Shown piece after piece: positions 1 to 8,525 of a DNA stretch of 64,000 bases. The stretch covers positions 140,100-204,099 of the forward strand of contig NZ_AOLW01000035.1 in the NCBI RefSeq assembly GCF_000336615.1. The letters run 5' to 3'. A model generated the notes under the pieces. That model was given only the letters and a program-made list of their open reading frames with translations. It searched no databases and was not told the origin of the DNA. Source of the DNA: Haloarcula amylolytica JCM 13557. Lineage in GTDB: Archaea > Halobacteriota > Halobacteria > Halobacteriales > Haloarculaceae. The translations under genes were made by a program, and so were the position numbers. The first letter of the stretch is position 1. Each line of letters opens with the position of its first letter.

Positions 1-391
1 ATATCCTATCCTGTAGTCGGTCTTACCTGCTCATTGGTGCTCTTGGAAGAGCGGTGAAGGGGCTGGTCTCAGCACAGACGAGAAATCTGTGCTTGACTCC
101 GCTACAGAATATACGGAATTTGAGTGGAGATGAGCCCTAACCGGATAAAAACTGCAGTGGACCACTTCTACCGAGCCTGTACAGCACAGAATTTGATATA
201 GCGTTATATGATTTATGTGCTGTGGTAATGCGACCGTTTGTATTTGTCTTGTTATGGGTTTCTGCATGAGAAAACAATACAAGACAAACTATTAGTCGTA
301 CGATGGAAATACGCTACATACGAAAACTCGGTGATTCAGACGAACCAGCTAGAACAGTTCGTCAGTTACTGCAGTTCACACCCAAAATCCA
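1..391. other. Leading intergenic stretch, no gene recognised
   Basis: I see no convincing coding region. A minus-strand open frame of 83 codons exists here, but its composition (few acidic residues, many Ser, His and Cys) is unlike the acidic haloarchaeal proteins that follow. The stretch is AT-richer than the gene after it and presumably holds the integrase promoter. It may also be the trailing part of an element that begins outside the window. Confidence 0.4.
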
Positions 392-1627
392 ATGACTGAA
401 ACTCGCTACTCAACGATGGACTTAGCCGACTGTGAGTCTTTCTATCACGAAACCGTCGTACCGACGATGGAAACCGACGGGCTGGACCCGACCGCTGAAG
501 CCCCCACGTACACCTGGCTGAACGGACAGTTCCCGGGATTCGTAAAGCATCTCCAACGGCGATTTGACCTGTCCCCGGGGCAGTTCTACGACGAGATCGG
601 AGTCCCAGAAGCCACGACGACATCGGGATCATTTGACTTCCTCTCTGTCAACACCCAGCGGGCCATCGAGGGGTACCTCGACGAACTTTCGACTCGACGT
701 GGGCGTGCTGACGCCACAATCGATACACGGCGGTCGATTCTACGACGCTACGCGAAAGTATATACCAATATCCACGATACAAAAGATTTGCTCGTACCGC
801 TGGAGAATCCCGACGAACGCGTTGCAGAGATGGATCGGGTGGCGGCGACGTTTGATGCGCTGGACCAACTGGACGATGCCCTGACGACGCTTGCGTCACG
901 GCGTAAATACGTTCAGGACACGCGGCAGTTCTACAAACACCTGGTGATGTTCGGAAACGCCGCGTACAATCCACTCGCTGACCTCGAAATCCGGTTTGGA
1001 TGGGATAGAACCCCGTCCTGGGACAACAAAGCACTCGATAGAAGCGCCGTCCAACGCTTGTATGGAGCAGCGAGTGAGCTACGGGATCGATTCATCGTGG
1101 TCGCGTGCTGCGGTTGGGGGCTTCGCCCGAGTGAAGTCGCATCGCTACATATTCGACAGCTCAACCTCGATCCGGACGATGACTCGCATCCGTACATAGA
1201 GTTCGGTGACGGCGAGCGGAAAAACGGTCCTGGGACCGTGGCTCTCTTGGCTGGTCTGGAGACGGTAGAACGCCGTATAGAGACGCTTTCCGATCCAGAG
1301 TGGAGTGGCTACCTCTTGCCTTCTCCGTCCGCAGCCACTGGCCATCTAACCGCCGAAACCGTCCGACGACGGTTCAAATCAGTGGCTGAGGCCGCAGATG
1401 TCACTGTCGACGGCGACACGCCAACGCCAAAAACCGGCCGTCGATTCTGGTACACTACGTACGGTGCTGCTGTCAGGCGGGTTGCGGAACGGTTCGAAGA
1501 CGTCGCAGCGGAGCAGGGCTCGGCGTCTGCACAAGTCGTACTCGATAACTACCTCTCGGAGTCTGAAGCCCGGTCTCACCGGCGGGCGGAGATGCGCGAG
1601 ACGCTCGCAGGGCTGTTCTTTGAGTAG
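392..1627 (+). CDS. Tyrosine recombinase / phage-type integrase (XerC/D-like)
   Basis: A 411-residue tyrosine recombinase that would cut and rejoin DNA at specific sites, to integrate an element or resolve replicon dimers. The N-terminal part, about residues 80-200, fits a SAM-like core-binding domain. The catalytic half carries the box I arginine in GLRPSEV (R245), a KNGPG segment in the beta-hairpin lysine position, box II as PKTGRRFWY near residue 350, and the nucleophile tyrosine in DNYLS (Y387). Box II has Lys where related haloarchaeal enzymes usually have the His of HxxR. The gene lies just upstream of a ParA operon, a common arrangement on haloarchaeal plasmids and integrated elements. 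The family is clear; the natural attachment site is not visible. Confidence 0.85.
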   Translation: MTETRYSTMDLADCESFYHETVVPTMETDGLDPTAEAPTYTWLNGQFPGFVKHLQRRFDLSPGQFYDEIGVPEATTTSGSFDFLSVNTQRAIEGYLDELSTRRGRADATIDTRRSILRRYAKVYTNIHDTKDLLVPLENPDERVAEMDRVAATFDALDQLDDALTTLASRRKYVQDTRQFYKHLVMFGNAAYNPLADLEIRFGWDRTPSWDNKALDRSAVQRLYGAASELRDRFIVVACCGWGLRPSEVASLHIRQLNLDPDDDSHPYIEFGDGERKNGPGTVALLAGLETVERRIETLSDPEWSGYLLPSPSAATGHLTAETVRRRFKSVAEAADVTVDGDTPTPKTGRRFWYTTYGAAVRRVAERFEDVAAEQGSASAQVVLDNYLSESEARSHRRAEMRETLAGLFFE

Positions 1628-1663
1628 TCCGCGTTTTGCAAGACCGCTTTAGAGATACCAGCC

Positions 1664-1686
1664 GGCTATACCGTATAGCTATACCG
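1664..1686. repeat. 23-bp palindromic repeat, copy 1 (partition operator or centromere candidate)
   Basis: This 23-bp sequence is repeated without mismatch at 3135-3157. It contains the perfect palindrome gtatagctatac and an overlapping odd-centred inverted repeat ctatac-c-gtatag. A related half site, atac-g-gtat, overlaps the parA start at 1721-1729. Copies before and after a parA operon are typical of partition sites or of operators bound by the partner protein. That role is inferred. Confidence 0.6.
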
Positions 1687-1697
1687 TCTGACTAATC

Positions 1698-1705
1698 TTT
1701 ATATC
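1698..1705 (+). promoter_or_regulatory. TATA box of the parA operon
   Basis: The sequence tttatatc lies 24-30 bases before the ATG at 1728, the spacing expected for a leaderless haloarchaeal transcript. The palindromic repeat at 1664-1686 sits just upstream, where a bound regulator could block or recruit the transcription factors. Confidence 0.5.
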
Positions 1706-1727
1706 TGTGCGGTGAATGCGATACGGT

Positions 1728-2573
1728 ATGCTGACCTACACCGTGTACAGCGAGGCCGGCGGTGTCGGCAAGACAACGATGGCGGCGAACCTCGCCGTCG
1801 CCGACGCCCGTGCTGGTCACGACGTACTGGCTATCGATATGGATCCACAGGAGGGGAGCCTCTCGTTCCTGTTCGACGTCGCGGACCGCCGAACGGACTC
1901 GGAGGCCGACAGTTTAGTACGACACCTCGTCGAACGGCCACGCGGCCCGTTCGCTGACCTCATTGAGGCCTCAGAGGGTGTCGATGTCCTTCCCGCACAC
2001 AACTCTCTGGAGGTCCTTTCGAAACATCTGCGGCGTCGTGAGGAGGAAGCGGCGGACTTCGGTGAGAACTGGAACCCGAACGTCCAGCTCCTACGTGTGC
2101 TAAAGGACGCGGGCGTTCCGTCCGAGTACGACACTGTCATCATCGACCCGCCTGCGACCGCGGACGTGAAACTGTACAACGCATTGCACGCGACGCGGAA
2201 CCTCGTTATCCCGTTTGAACCCAGCGGCAAAGGCCAACAGTCTGTCGAGGGCCTCGCAGACCTCGTGACCGGGCTTGAAGACACGCTAGATATCAATGTG
2301 GGCGTATTAGCTGCTGTACCGAATCGGTTCAAGGGGACCAACGATCAAGAGGAGATGCTCAAACGGCTTCGTGCGGAGTCGTACGATATACCTGTCGTGT
2401 TCCGGGAGCGGACGTCCTTGCTTGAAGGCTGTTGGCGCAAACAGTGTTCGGCGTTCAAATACATTGAAGACCACCGGAGTCGGGAACGTGACTACGAAAT
2501 CGAAACGCTGGAGCAGTTCGAAGAGCTAGCTGCGCATCTCCGACAGACTCGCGAACAGGAGGCAACAGCATGA
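1728..2573 (+). CDS. parA: ParA/Soj-family partition ATPase
   Basis: A 281-residue ParA/MinD-superfamily ATPase that would drive segregation of the replicon together with a DNA-binding partner and a centromere. The deviant Walker A motif SEAGGVGKTT is at residues 8-17, the Walker A' region DMDPQEGS near 41, and a Walker B-like VIIDPPAT near 138. I chose the ATG at 1728 over the in-frame ATG at 1716, because it begins the conserved MLTY strand and fits a TATA box 24-30 bases upstream. The stop codon overlaps the start of the next gene by 4 bases (ATGA), so the two are cotranscribed. ParA could also regulate the operon through the palindromes that surround it. Confidence 0.9.
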   Translation: MLTYTVYSEAGGVGKTTMAANLAVADARAGHDVLAIDMDPQEGSLSFLFDVADRRTDSEADSLVRHLVERPRGPFADLIEASEGVDVLPAHNSLEVLSKHLRRREEEAADFGENWNPNVQLLRVLKDAGVPSEYDTVIIDPPATADVKLYNALHATRNLVIPFEPSGKGQQSVEGLADLVTGLEDTLDINVGVLAAVPNRFKGTNDQEEMLKRLRAESYDIPVVFRERTSLLEGCWRKQCSAFKYIEDHRSRERDYEIETLEQFEELAAHLRQTREQEATA

Positions 2574-2953
2574 AATCCGGCTCCGGCGACGATCCGTTTG
2601 CGGAGACCGATTCGGATCCAGAGCCAGAACCGGACGAGCAGCAGGATGAGGTGATGGATGTTGAAACTGAACCCGCCGACGTAGAAACGGCGGCCCAACC
2701 GGACATCCCATACAAATTCCGGCGTGACTCAGTCAAGCAAGACCGCAAGCAACGGCCGATCTTCATACGCCCCGAGGTCGAGGAGCGCGAATCCACTTTC
2801 CTCCGTCATCTAGAAGACGCGGTCGGTGAGGATGTATACAAGACCGACGCGCTGGAAGCCGCTCTCGTCGTTGCTATGGACAATCCGGACCTTGTCGCCG
2901 AAAAGCTCCGTGAGTGGGGGTACGACTGGGAGCAATCGGCCACGTCCCGCTAA
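2570..2953 (+). CDS. Small acidic ParA-partner protein (putative ParB-like adaptor)
   Basis: A 127-residue protein with no domain I can name, overlapping parA by 4 bases. The first 45 residues are a low-complexity acidic tail (EPEPDEQQDE type). The second half has alternating charged and hydrophobic residues (VEERESTFLRHLEDAV, ALEAALVVAMDNPDLV) that suggest a small helical domain. Archaeal plasmid ParA genes are often followed by such unrelated small genes that encode the centromere-binding partner. That role is inferred from position only. Confidence 0.7.
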   Translation: MKSGSGDDPFAETDSDPEPEPDEQQDEVMDVETEPADVETAAQPDIPYKFRRDSVKQDRKQRPIFIRPEVEERESTFLRHLEDAVGEDVYKTDALEAALVVAMDNPDLVAEKLREWGYDWEQSATSR

Positions 2954-3422
2954 GTACACAACAGTATTGAGCGCGCCCTCGCGATCCGCCCGTGGTTTTG
3001 TCTTTTTGTGCTTGCAGTCCTCTCCCGATACCTAGCCGAACGAAACTGGAACTGTTAACTGTGTCAACTGCCTACCTTCATCCGCTACCACATATAGCTA
3101 TCTCGTCCAACTATCTCTTTTGAATATGTGGATGGGCTATACCGTATAGCTATACCGACCAGCCATATTATGTGGGTATACAGTATGGCCAATTCGATTA
3201 GCCATGCGGAATGGCTATGGGGTGTCGATAGGTCGAATAGCTGACGAGCTCGATTAGCCGCTGTACGTGCTGAGACGAGCTAATACGTATAGTTCTCTCT
3301 TCGAGATATCTCGACTGTTCCGACGACAACAATCGCTGTGGCCGATACCTGTTGGACGGTTCACCCTCTCCCCGAAGACGATTACAGATCTGCCGGTGGC
3401 GGGTGTCGAGTGCTTTCGAGAG
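2954..3422. other. Intergenic region with palindromes downstream of parA (centromere candidate)
   Basis: There is no coding region here. The stretch holds the second copy of the 23-bp palindromic repeat (3135-3157), a partial copy around 3091-3105 (tatagcta core), a half-site-like gtatacagtat near 3176, the inverted repeat tagccat-gcgga-atggcta at 3199-3217, and two direct copies of tcgattagcc at 3194-3203 and 3250-3259. The clustering of short inverted and direct repeats just after a par operon suggests a parS-like site. Confidence 0.5.
3135..3157. repeat. 23-bp palindromic repeat, copy 2
   Basis: Identical over 23 bases to the copy at 1664-1686, which lies upstream of parA. It again contains gtatagctatac. 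The two copies bracket the parA operon. Confidence 0.65.
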
Positions 3423-3834
3423 TCACCACCGATAGGTCAAACCGGCACTAGCGGTTTCCGAATCGAACAGGTGTGGCCACCCAGATGCGCCAATAACTGG
3501 CTCAATACGCCAAATAAAGGCCCGAACAGCGCTTACAATATCTCCGAGCTGGTGCGGTTCGAAGCTCTCCTGATACTCGATGTCCCCCTTCGATAGACTG
3601 GCTATTCCCTCCAGTCCGATGCTGTCATGAATAGGTGAGACCACACCAGTGACAGCTTTCGTCCAGAAGTTCTGGCCCAACGACCTGCGTCTATACGACT
3701 TCTGCTGTACGAAGGCGCTCACAGCCGCTCGGCCGGACCGTGCCGCATGTACCATTCCGAAGCCAGTCAGGCGGTTCGCCAGTCCGATAGCATCACCGAC
3801 GATGTGGACCGGACGTGACTCTAGATTGGTGATT
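3423..3834 (-). pseudogene. C-terminal fragment of a geranylgeranyl-reductase-like FAD oxidoreductase
   Basis: Reading the minus strand from about 3831, the frame encodes VHIVGDAIGLANRLTGFGMV, followed by HAARSGRAAV and about 100 more residues. This matches the FAD-binding segment (GDAxGLxNxLTGxG, xxAxxSGRxAA) near the C-terminus of the geranylgeranyl reductase / digeranylgeranylglycerophospholipid reductase family. An in-frame stop lies directly upstream of this segment, and the N-terminal Rossmann part with GxGxxG is absent. Only about a third of a normal gene therefore remains. I read it as a truncated relic left by a rearrangement next to the par region. The nearest in-frame ATG is at 3755, but a protein starting there would lack the cofactor site. 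Confidence 0.7.
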
Positions 3835-4943
3835 CACCGTCGTCTTTCCGATTACTCTAAACAGATTAAACAGATATTGTTTAAGAAGCGATGTTCTATC
3901 TATAGAAAAGGGCTGATCTAGATACTCAAGTAAATTCTCTCCATCAAGTTTGAAAAAGCCTTTCTACGCTCTTCAAAGTATTTATATAATCGCGAACTTT
4001 GACCTTCGATCTGCTAATCCACTCTTGAATTGGTGTTCGGATATCTAAGATATTGTTAATGGGTGTTAACTAATAACAAGGGTATCGAACCCCGCAAATC
4101 GAATTCCGCCTGTCGCGTGAGAATATATAACGATTGTACCCGTGTTATTGTCTTCAGGAACGGGTACCTCTGACCGTTCCGACTGCTTGGCCACGCATCA
4201 CAGTCACATCTATCAATTTGACCGCATACATCGGCTATCCTGAGTCAGAGGTGTTGCTGTTGATGAGTAGGATCGGGACTGCTGACAACGATGACGATCT
4301 CGACGTGTGAGTAGCGGTTGACCAATCAGGTCATGACCGTCTGACCCGCTGGCTGGGAATGAAAGTGAATATACAGACCATGCAGCAGATCTGGTTGCCC
4401 CTCCCTGGCGATACTTTGACTATACCGAATGAGATTTCAGTTGCCTTGCTCTCCCGCTGCATTAGTTGATGCGTGACCGAAGCGTACACACAGAGGAGAC
4501 AAAGTTTGTCGACGGCGATATAGCGCCTCTGGCGTCAGCAAGCAGACTTAGTTCGGAATAAACAAATAAGACTGGAATTCAAGCCGACTAAAACGCTCCA
4601 AGACGGTACAACAGCGATTGAAACTGGGCGTATAGTTCACAAGCGGAGATGAACCGCTGACCGAAGGGGCCTCAAACCGATGCATTAGCCACTCTAACAA
4701 CGGAATCTGATAGGCGAACTCGACACGAGCGTCAAGCTATCCAGCCATTCAGATTGCTACAGAAGGGAGCGTATCACAGGGTGTCCCTGAGAAGGACTGG
4801 ATGCCCGTCACCGCTCGAGTATTCAGATAGAGCGCATCTGAACTACAGTTCCGTATTAATGGCCTTTTTGTGCCATTTCTAGGCTAAACCATATCTCCAC
4901 AACGTAGTGCAGCAGCGATAGTAGCCTTCGATATATGTGAACA
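3835..4943. other. Gene-poor intergenic stretch of about 1.1 kb
   Basis: I recognise no gene, complete insertion sequence or RNA gene here. The composition is AT-rich with many short stops in all frames. An open stretch around 4312-4465 (translating as AVDQSGHDRLTRW onward) faintly resembles a decayed transposase but cannot be assigned. The stretch probably consists of decayed mobile DNA together with the 3' flank of the regulator at 4944. Confidence 0.4.
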
Positions 4944-5744
4944 CTATTTACTCCGGGCGGCCGCAGACTCTAAATTGACCTCGATGATGTTTGCTGCCTC
5001 CATCACTAGCTCCGGAAGGTCACTGTTGAGGTATTCACCGGACAGCCGCATTTTCGGTGCGGTTACACTGATCGCACCACAAACTGCTCCGTCCACGTCC
5101 TGTATCGGAGCGCCCACGGAGCGCATACCCCGGATTTCCTCCTCATCGTTTATCGCGTACCCCTTCCTTCGAATTTCTGCGAGTCTCTCGCGCAGTTCGT
5201 CTGGATCAGTAATCGTTTTTTCTGTCTGCTGAACGAGTTCTTCACTGGCCAGTATATCAGTGACTTGGGCTTCATCGAAATGTGCCAGCAGCGCTTTTCC
5301 CGTCGCAGTACAGTGGAGATATTGTGGGGACTCTCTGGTCCGCCGTTGATAATCCATGGCTACAGTTTCTCCTCCATTATGCTCGTACAGTGTTACCTCC
5401 CTGTTCCGGTACGCAACTGTGAGGTGGACCCATTCACTGGTCTCTTCGGCTAACCGTTCTACTTCCTCCTTTCCGATTTGATAGAGGTCAACCCGATTCC
5501 GGACGCTTTCACCGAGTGGGACGAACCGCAGTCCCAACCGATATACGCCGTCTGATTTGTCAATAAAACCCTCTGCAACAAGTGTCTGTAGATACGTATG
5601 CAATGTACTTTTGGCAACGTCTACGTCATCACAGAGGTCCGCAAGTGTCACTTCAGACTGAGACTGAATCTCGCGCAGGATATCGCTCGCAGTCTGAATC
5701 GACTTGATCTGTCGAGTTGCAGTCGGCGGTTCGCGTTCAGTCAT
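4944..5744 (-). CDS. IclR-family transcriptional regulator
   Basis: A 266-residue IclR-type repressor or activator. The N-terminal winged helix-turn-helix, about residues 15-75, contains IQTASDILREIQ and VTLADLCDDVDVAKSTLHTY. The C-terminal effector-binding domain, about residues 85-260, has the family patterns LHCTATGKALLA, YAINDEEEIRGMRSVGAPI and GAISVTAPKMRL. I chose the start at 5744 because a longer open frame upstream adds 45 residues that do not fit the family. The gene is divergent from nhaC. IclR proteins usually sense a small carbon or nitrogen metabolite, and the ligand here is unknown. Confidence 0.88.
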   Translation of the reverse strand: MTEREPPTATRQIKSIQTASDILREIQSQSEVTLADLCDDVDVAKSTLHTYLQTLVAEGFIDKSDGVYRLGLRFVPLGESVRNRVDLYQIGKEEVERLAEETSEWVHLTVAYRNREVTLYEHNGGETVAMDYQRRTRESPQYLHCTATGKALLAHFDEAQVTDILASEELVQQTEKTITDPDELRERLAEIRRKGYAINDEEEIRGMRSVGAPIQDVDGAVCGAISVTAPKMRLSGEYLNSDLPELVMEAANIIEVNLESAAARSK

Positions 5745-6105
5745 ATGTTGAGTCTCGTTTATCAGGTTATATGATTTTGGTATATCGAACGTACCGTTTG
5801 TCGGTGCGACCGCTTTCGACAGCACATACTGATCCGACCGGTATGATCGCTCAGTAAGGTGGACTCCGCAGTCCAGCACAATCTGACCCAGAAACAGTTT
5901 CGCGACCGCTCTCTACATGAACTTTTATTAATGACGCTGTCAATGGAGCAAACGATATGCGCTGTTGGACAAGTCGGCATAGTCGCCAAGCTAGCCGTAT
6001 ACCGACTGAGAAGTCGCTTCAAAGCATACAAGTCGGAAAACTGAATGCACACGCCCACTGCTGGGAAGAAAACGGTACAGACAATAAGTAACCGACCCAA
6101 TAAGA
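5745..6105. promoter_or_regulatory. Divergent promoter region between the IclR gene and nhaC
   Basis: A 361-base noncoding region serves two genes that point away from each other, so the IclR protein may bind here to control both. AT-rich TATA-like patches lie on the iclR side near 5771-5785 (gattttggtatatcg). I could not define an operator with confidence. Confidence 0.4.
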
Positions 6106-7572
6106 ATGAGCTCCGAATTCGACATCAAGCTGTACGACGATATTGATCCCGAAGACCGACCCTCTCTGGGAGAGGCGCTGATACCGATTATCGGGATGCT
6201 AACCGCGCTGGGCATTGGTATCGGCATCTATGGACTTGACCCGCAGTTCCCACTCCTCTGGGGCATTGCATTCACTGGGCTGTTCAGTTACTACCGGTTC
6301 GATATATCCTGGGACGAGATGTACTCCGGGATTACACATACGCTGCTAATGGGCATTCAGGTCGTGTTTATCCTGTTTATCGTCTACGCTCTCATCTCGA
6401 CCTGGATACAGGCCGGAACGATTCCGACGCTCATGTACTACGGGCTTGACCTGCTGCACCCGATAGTGTTCCTGCCGCTCACGGCGATCATTACTGCAGC
6501 GATAACGTTTGCCATCGGCTCATCATGGACCGCAGCGGGGACGCTCGGTGTTGCCTTCATAGGCATCGGATCGGGACTCGGACTCCCTGAACCGATGACC
6601 GCGGGCGCAATCCTCACAGGTGCATACACGGGAGACAAACAGTCACCACTCTCGGACACGACAAACCTCGCTTCGGCGGTGACAAACACTGACCTGTACG
6701 ACCATATCAATGCCATGCGGGCAGGGACTTTCCTGGCCTTCTCTATTGCCGTCGTCCTGTACGCCGGTCTCGGCATCCGCGCGTCAGGAGCGATTCCCGT
6801 GGACCGCATCGCCGAGATACAGACGGCGCTCACGGGCTCGTTCACGATCTCTCCGCTCGCTTTCTTCCCGCTTCTCGTCACATTTGGGCTGGCGATATAC
6901 GGTATCTCCGCGATTCCAGCTCTTGGTGCTGGTGTCTTTGCCGGTGCGATTACATCGGCCGTGCTTCAGGGGAACTCGTTCACATCGGTCTGGACCGTCG
7001 CACAGAGCGGAACAAGCCCGGAAACAGGGATGGAGCTCGTGAACGGCCTCCTCGCAAGCGGTGGGATGGTCGGCGGTGCATGGGCCGTAACAATTGCCAT
7101 CGCCGCACTCGCACTGGGTGGCCTGTTCGAATGCACTGGGATTATCGCTGTCCTGGCACATCACCTCGGCCAGCTCAGTGACAGCGTCGGTAGCCTCACC
7201 GGAATCACGGTCCTGTCATCAGTCTCGATGAATGTCCTTGCGGCAGAACAGTATATCAGTATCGTTGTTCCCGGCGTGACGCTCGGGAGCCTCTACGAAG
7301 AGAAGGGCCTCAAGACCGAAAATCTCTCCCGGGCAATTGAGTCCTCTGGCACCGTCACGAGCGCGCTCATTCCGTGGAATAGCGGCGCGGTGTTCATGGC
7401 CGGAACGCTTGGCGTCAGTACGTTCCAGTACGCACCCTACTACTTCCTGGGCTTCCTTTCGCCGCTTATCCTCATTCTCATGGGAGTTACCGGCTGGCAA
7501 ATCACGTATACCGAAACCGAGGCTGACAGCCAGACACCGAGTAATATGGCTGCGCCGGCAGATAGTGACTGA
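6106..7572 (+). CDS. nhaC: NhaC-family Na+/H+ antiporter
   Basis: A 488-residue membrane protein with about 12 hydrophobic segments. It resembles the NhaC branch of the ion transporter superfamily: the segment GSSWTAAGTLGVAFIGIG and the following GAYTGDKQSPLSDTTNLAS are characteristic signatures. It probably exchanges Na+ for H+, helping keep sodium low in a salt-in organism. Some members of this family exchange organic ions instead (malate/lactate type), and the IclR neighbour leaves that open. The first 20 residues are acidic and cytoplasmic. A perfect 8-bp hairpin lies 42 bases after the stop. Confidence 0.88.
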   Translation: MSSEFDIKLYDDIDPEDRPSLGEALIPIIGMLTALGIGIGIYGLDPQFPLLWGIAFTGLFSYYRFDISWDEMYSGITHTLLMGIQVVFILFIVYALISTWIQAGTIPTLMYYGLDLLHPIVFLPLTAIITAAITFAIGSSWTAAGTLGVAFIGIGSGLGLPEPMTAGAILTGAYTGDKQSPLSDTTNLASAVTNTDLYDHINAMRAGTFLAFSIAVVLYAGLGIRASGAIPVDRIAEIQTALTGSFTISPLAFFPLLVTFGLAIYGISAIPALGAGVFAGAITSAVLQGNSFTSVWTVAQSGTSPETGMELVNGLLASGGMVGGAWAVTIAIAALALGGLFECTGIIAVLAHHLGQLSDSVGSLTGITVLSSVSMNVLAAEQYISIVVPGVTLGSLYEEKGLKTENLSRAIESSGTVTSALIPWNSGAVFMAGTLGVSTFQYAPYYFLGFLSPLILILMGVTGWQITYTETEADSQTPSNMAAPADSD

Positions 7573-7991
7573 GCGCACCGCTCGGCGATAGCGGGTAAGT
7601 ACCCCGGACCTCACTGTGATTCGGAATCACAGGCACCATTCGAGTCCACCGAACCAGATATACTCACTCATTGGTGACAAGGCCCGACGTCCTCGAATAT
7701 CTAAACCGAAATAGGTGGAAAAACCTTTAAAAGCCCGGACACAAATATAAAAATAGCTATTTATATACGTATACTACAAAACTATAGAAAATAACCATCG
7801 ATACAAGGTTATTCAGCCCAACTCTGGGTGCATACTCTTGCCAACGCTGGGAGACATGGATGCGAAAATCCCTGCATGGGGGCGTACGACTGTCACATCG
7901 AAACGGCTGAACACCCGGAATTGGGGGGCGATTAACCACTGAAGCGCAGTTCACGATGTTCTGTAACGCTAGGTCCTCTCGTTAGGTGAGC
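7573..7991. other. Intergenic stretch with a hairpin after nhaC
   Basis: No gene is visible. The hairpin ctgtgatt-cgg-aatcacag lies at 7614-7632, 42 bases past the nhaC stop, and is a possible transcript-end structure although no T-run follows. The part from 7715 to 7800 is strongly AT-rich (aaaaacctttaaaag, aatagctatttatatacg) with several TATA-like sequences but no gene starting nearby. A short minus-strand frame at 7757-7954 is not convincing. Confidence 0.4.
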
Positions 7992-8396
7992 TCAGACCAC
8001 TCCCACACGGTCGGTCTGCCAGCAGCCCCGGAACTCGCCGACGGACTGCACTGATAGACCGAACTCGTACGTGGTCGTTCGTCCATCCGGCCCCGTAATC
8101 GTCACCCGCTGTTCAGCGTAGTTTTCGTTTCGCTCGACAGAGCCTCGCACAGCCTCTCCGAAGTCGATTATCGGGCGGTACTGCGGTGACTCGACCATGG
8201 CTATAAATCGGTCCAGTGGCCCAGTCGAGCGGCGGTTGGCTGGGGAGGCGAAGTTGTACGCCGTCATAATACCCGCGTTCTCAAACGGGTCGTCGTTCGT
8301 TTTTAGCGCATCGACCTGGAGGGCAACAGCATCACCAGGGCTGTATGTCTCGCTGGACGTTGGAAGGCCAGTCACCGGATGCTCGTCTTCAGACAT
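7992..8396 (-). CDS. DUF4864-like protein
   Basis: A 134-residue soluble protein. It shows the DUF4864 pattern of an alpha+beta, cystatin/NTF2-like fold: ALQVDALKTND, GIMTAYNFASPANRRSTGPLDRF and MVESPQYRPIIDF in order, then beta-strand-rich segments with FGLSVQSVGEFRGCWQTDRV near the end. Haloarchaea often carry single copies and no function is established for them. The neighbour at 8526 is transcribed the other way, so the two share a short 129-base control region. The family assignment is by motif recall and fairly sure. Confidence 0.75.
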   Translation of the reverse strand: MSEDEHPVTGLPTSSETYSPGDAVALQVDALKTNDDPFENAGIMTAYNFASPANRRSTGPLDRFIAMVESPQYRPIIDFGEAVRGSVERNENYAEQRVTITGPDGRTTTYEFGLSVQSVGEFRGCWQTDRVGVV

Positions 8397-8525
8397 TGAT
8401 ATCGTAGGTGCCGTGTGTCTCTGAAACAGGGGCTATACCAGCATGAATGGCACGGCTGATCGGCTACAAACCCGGATATCGACGGGAGTTTGTGTTCCCG
8501 GCAGCTAGAACTGGCGACTGCGATC

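Noticed and set aside
31-282. An 83-codon minus-strand frame at the left edge
   Set aside because: Composition does not fit the organism and nothing is recognisable; no promoter at proper distance was seen.
4265-4640. Possible decayed transposase
   Set aside because: One frame gives a faint likeness (AVDQSGHDRLTRW) but no catalytic acids, ends or duplication can be seen, so no family can be named.
1-5000. Replication origin with Orc1/Cdc6 or RepH gene
   Set aside because: A partition operon and repeats are present but no initiator gene or classic origin-recognition boxes were found, so an origin is not claimed.
7757-7954. A 65-codon minus-strand frame after nhaC
   Set aside because: It ends in an AT-rich region with hydrophobic codons by composition only; no family and no credible promoter.
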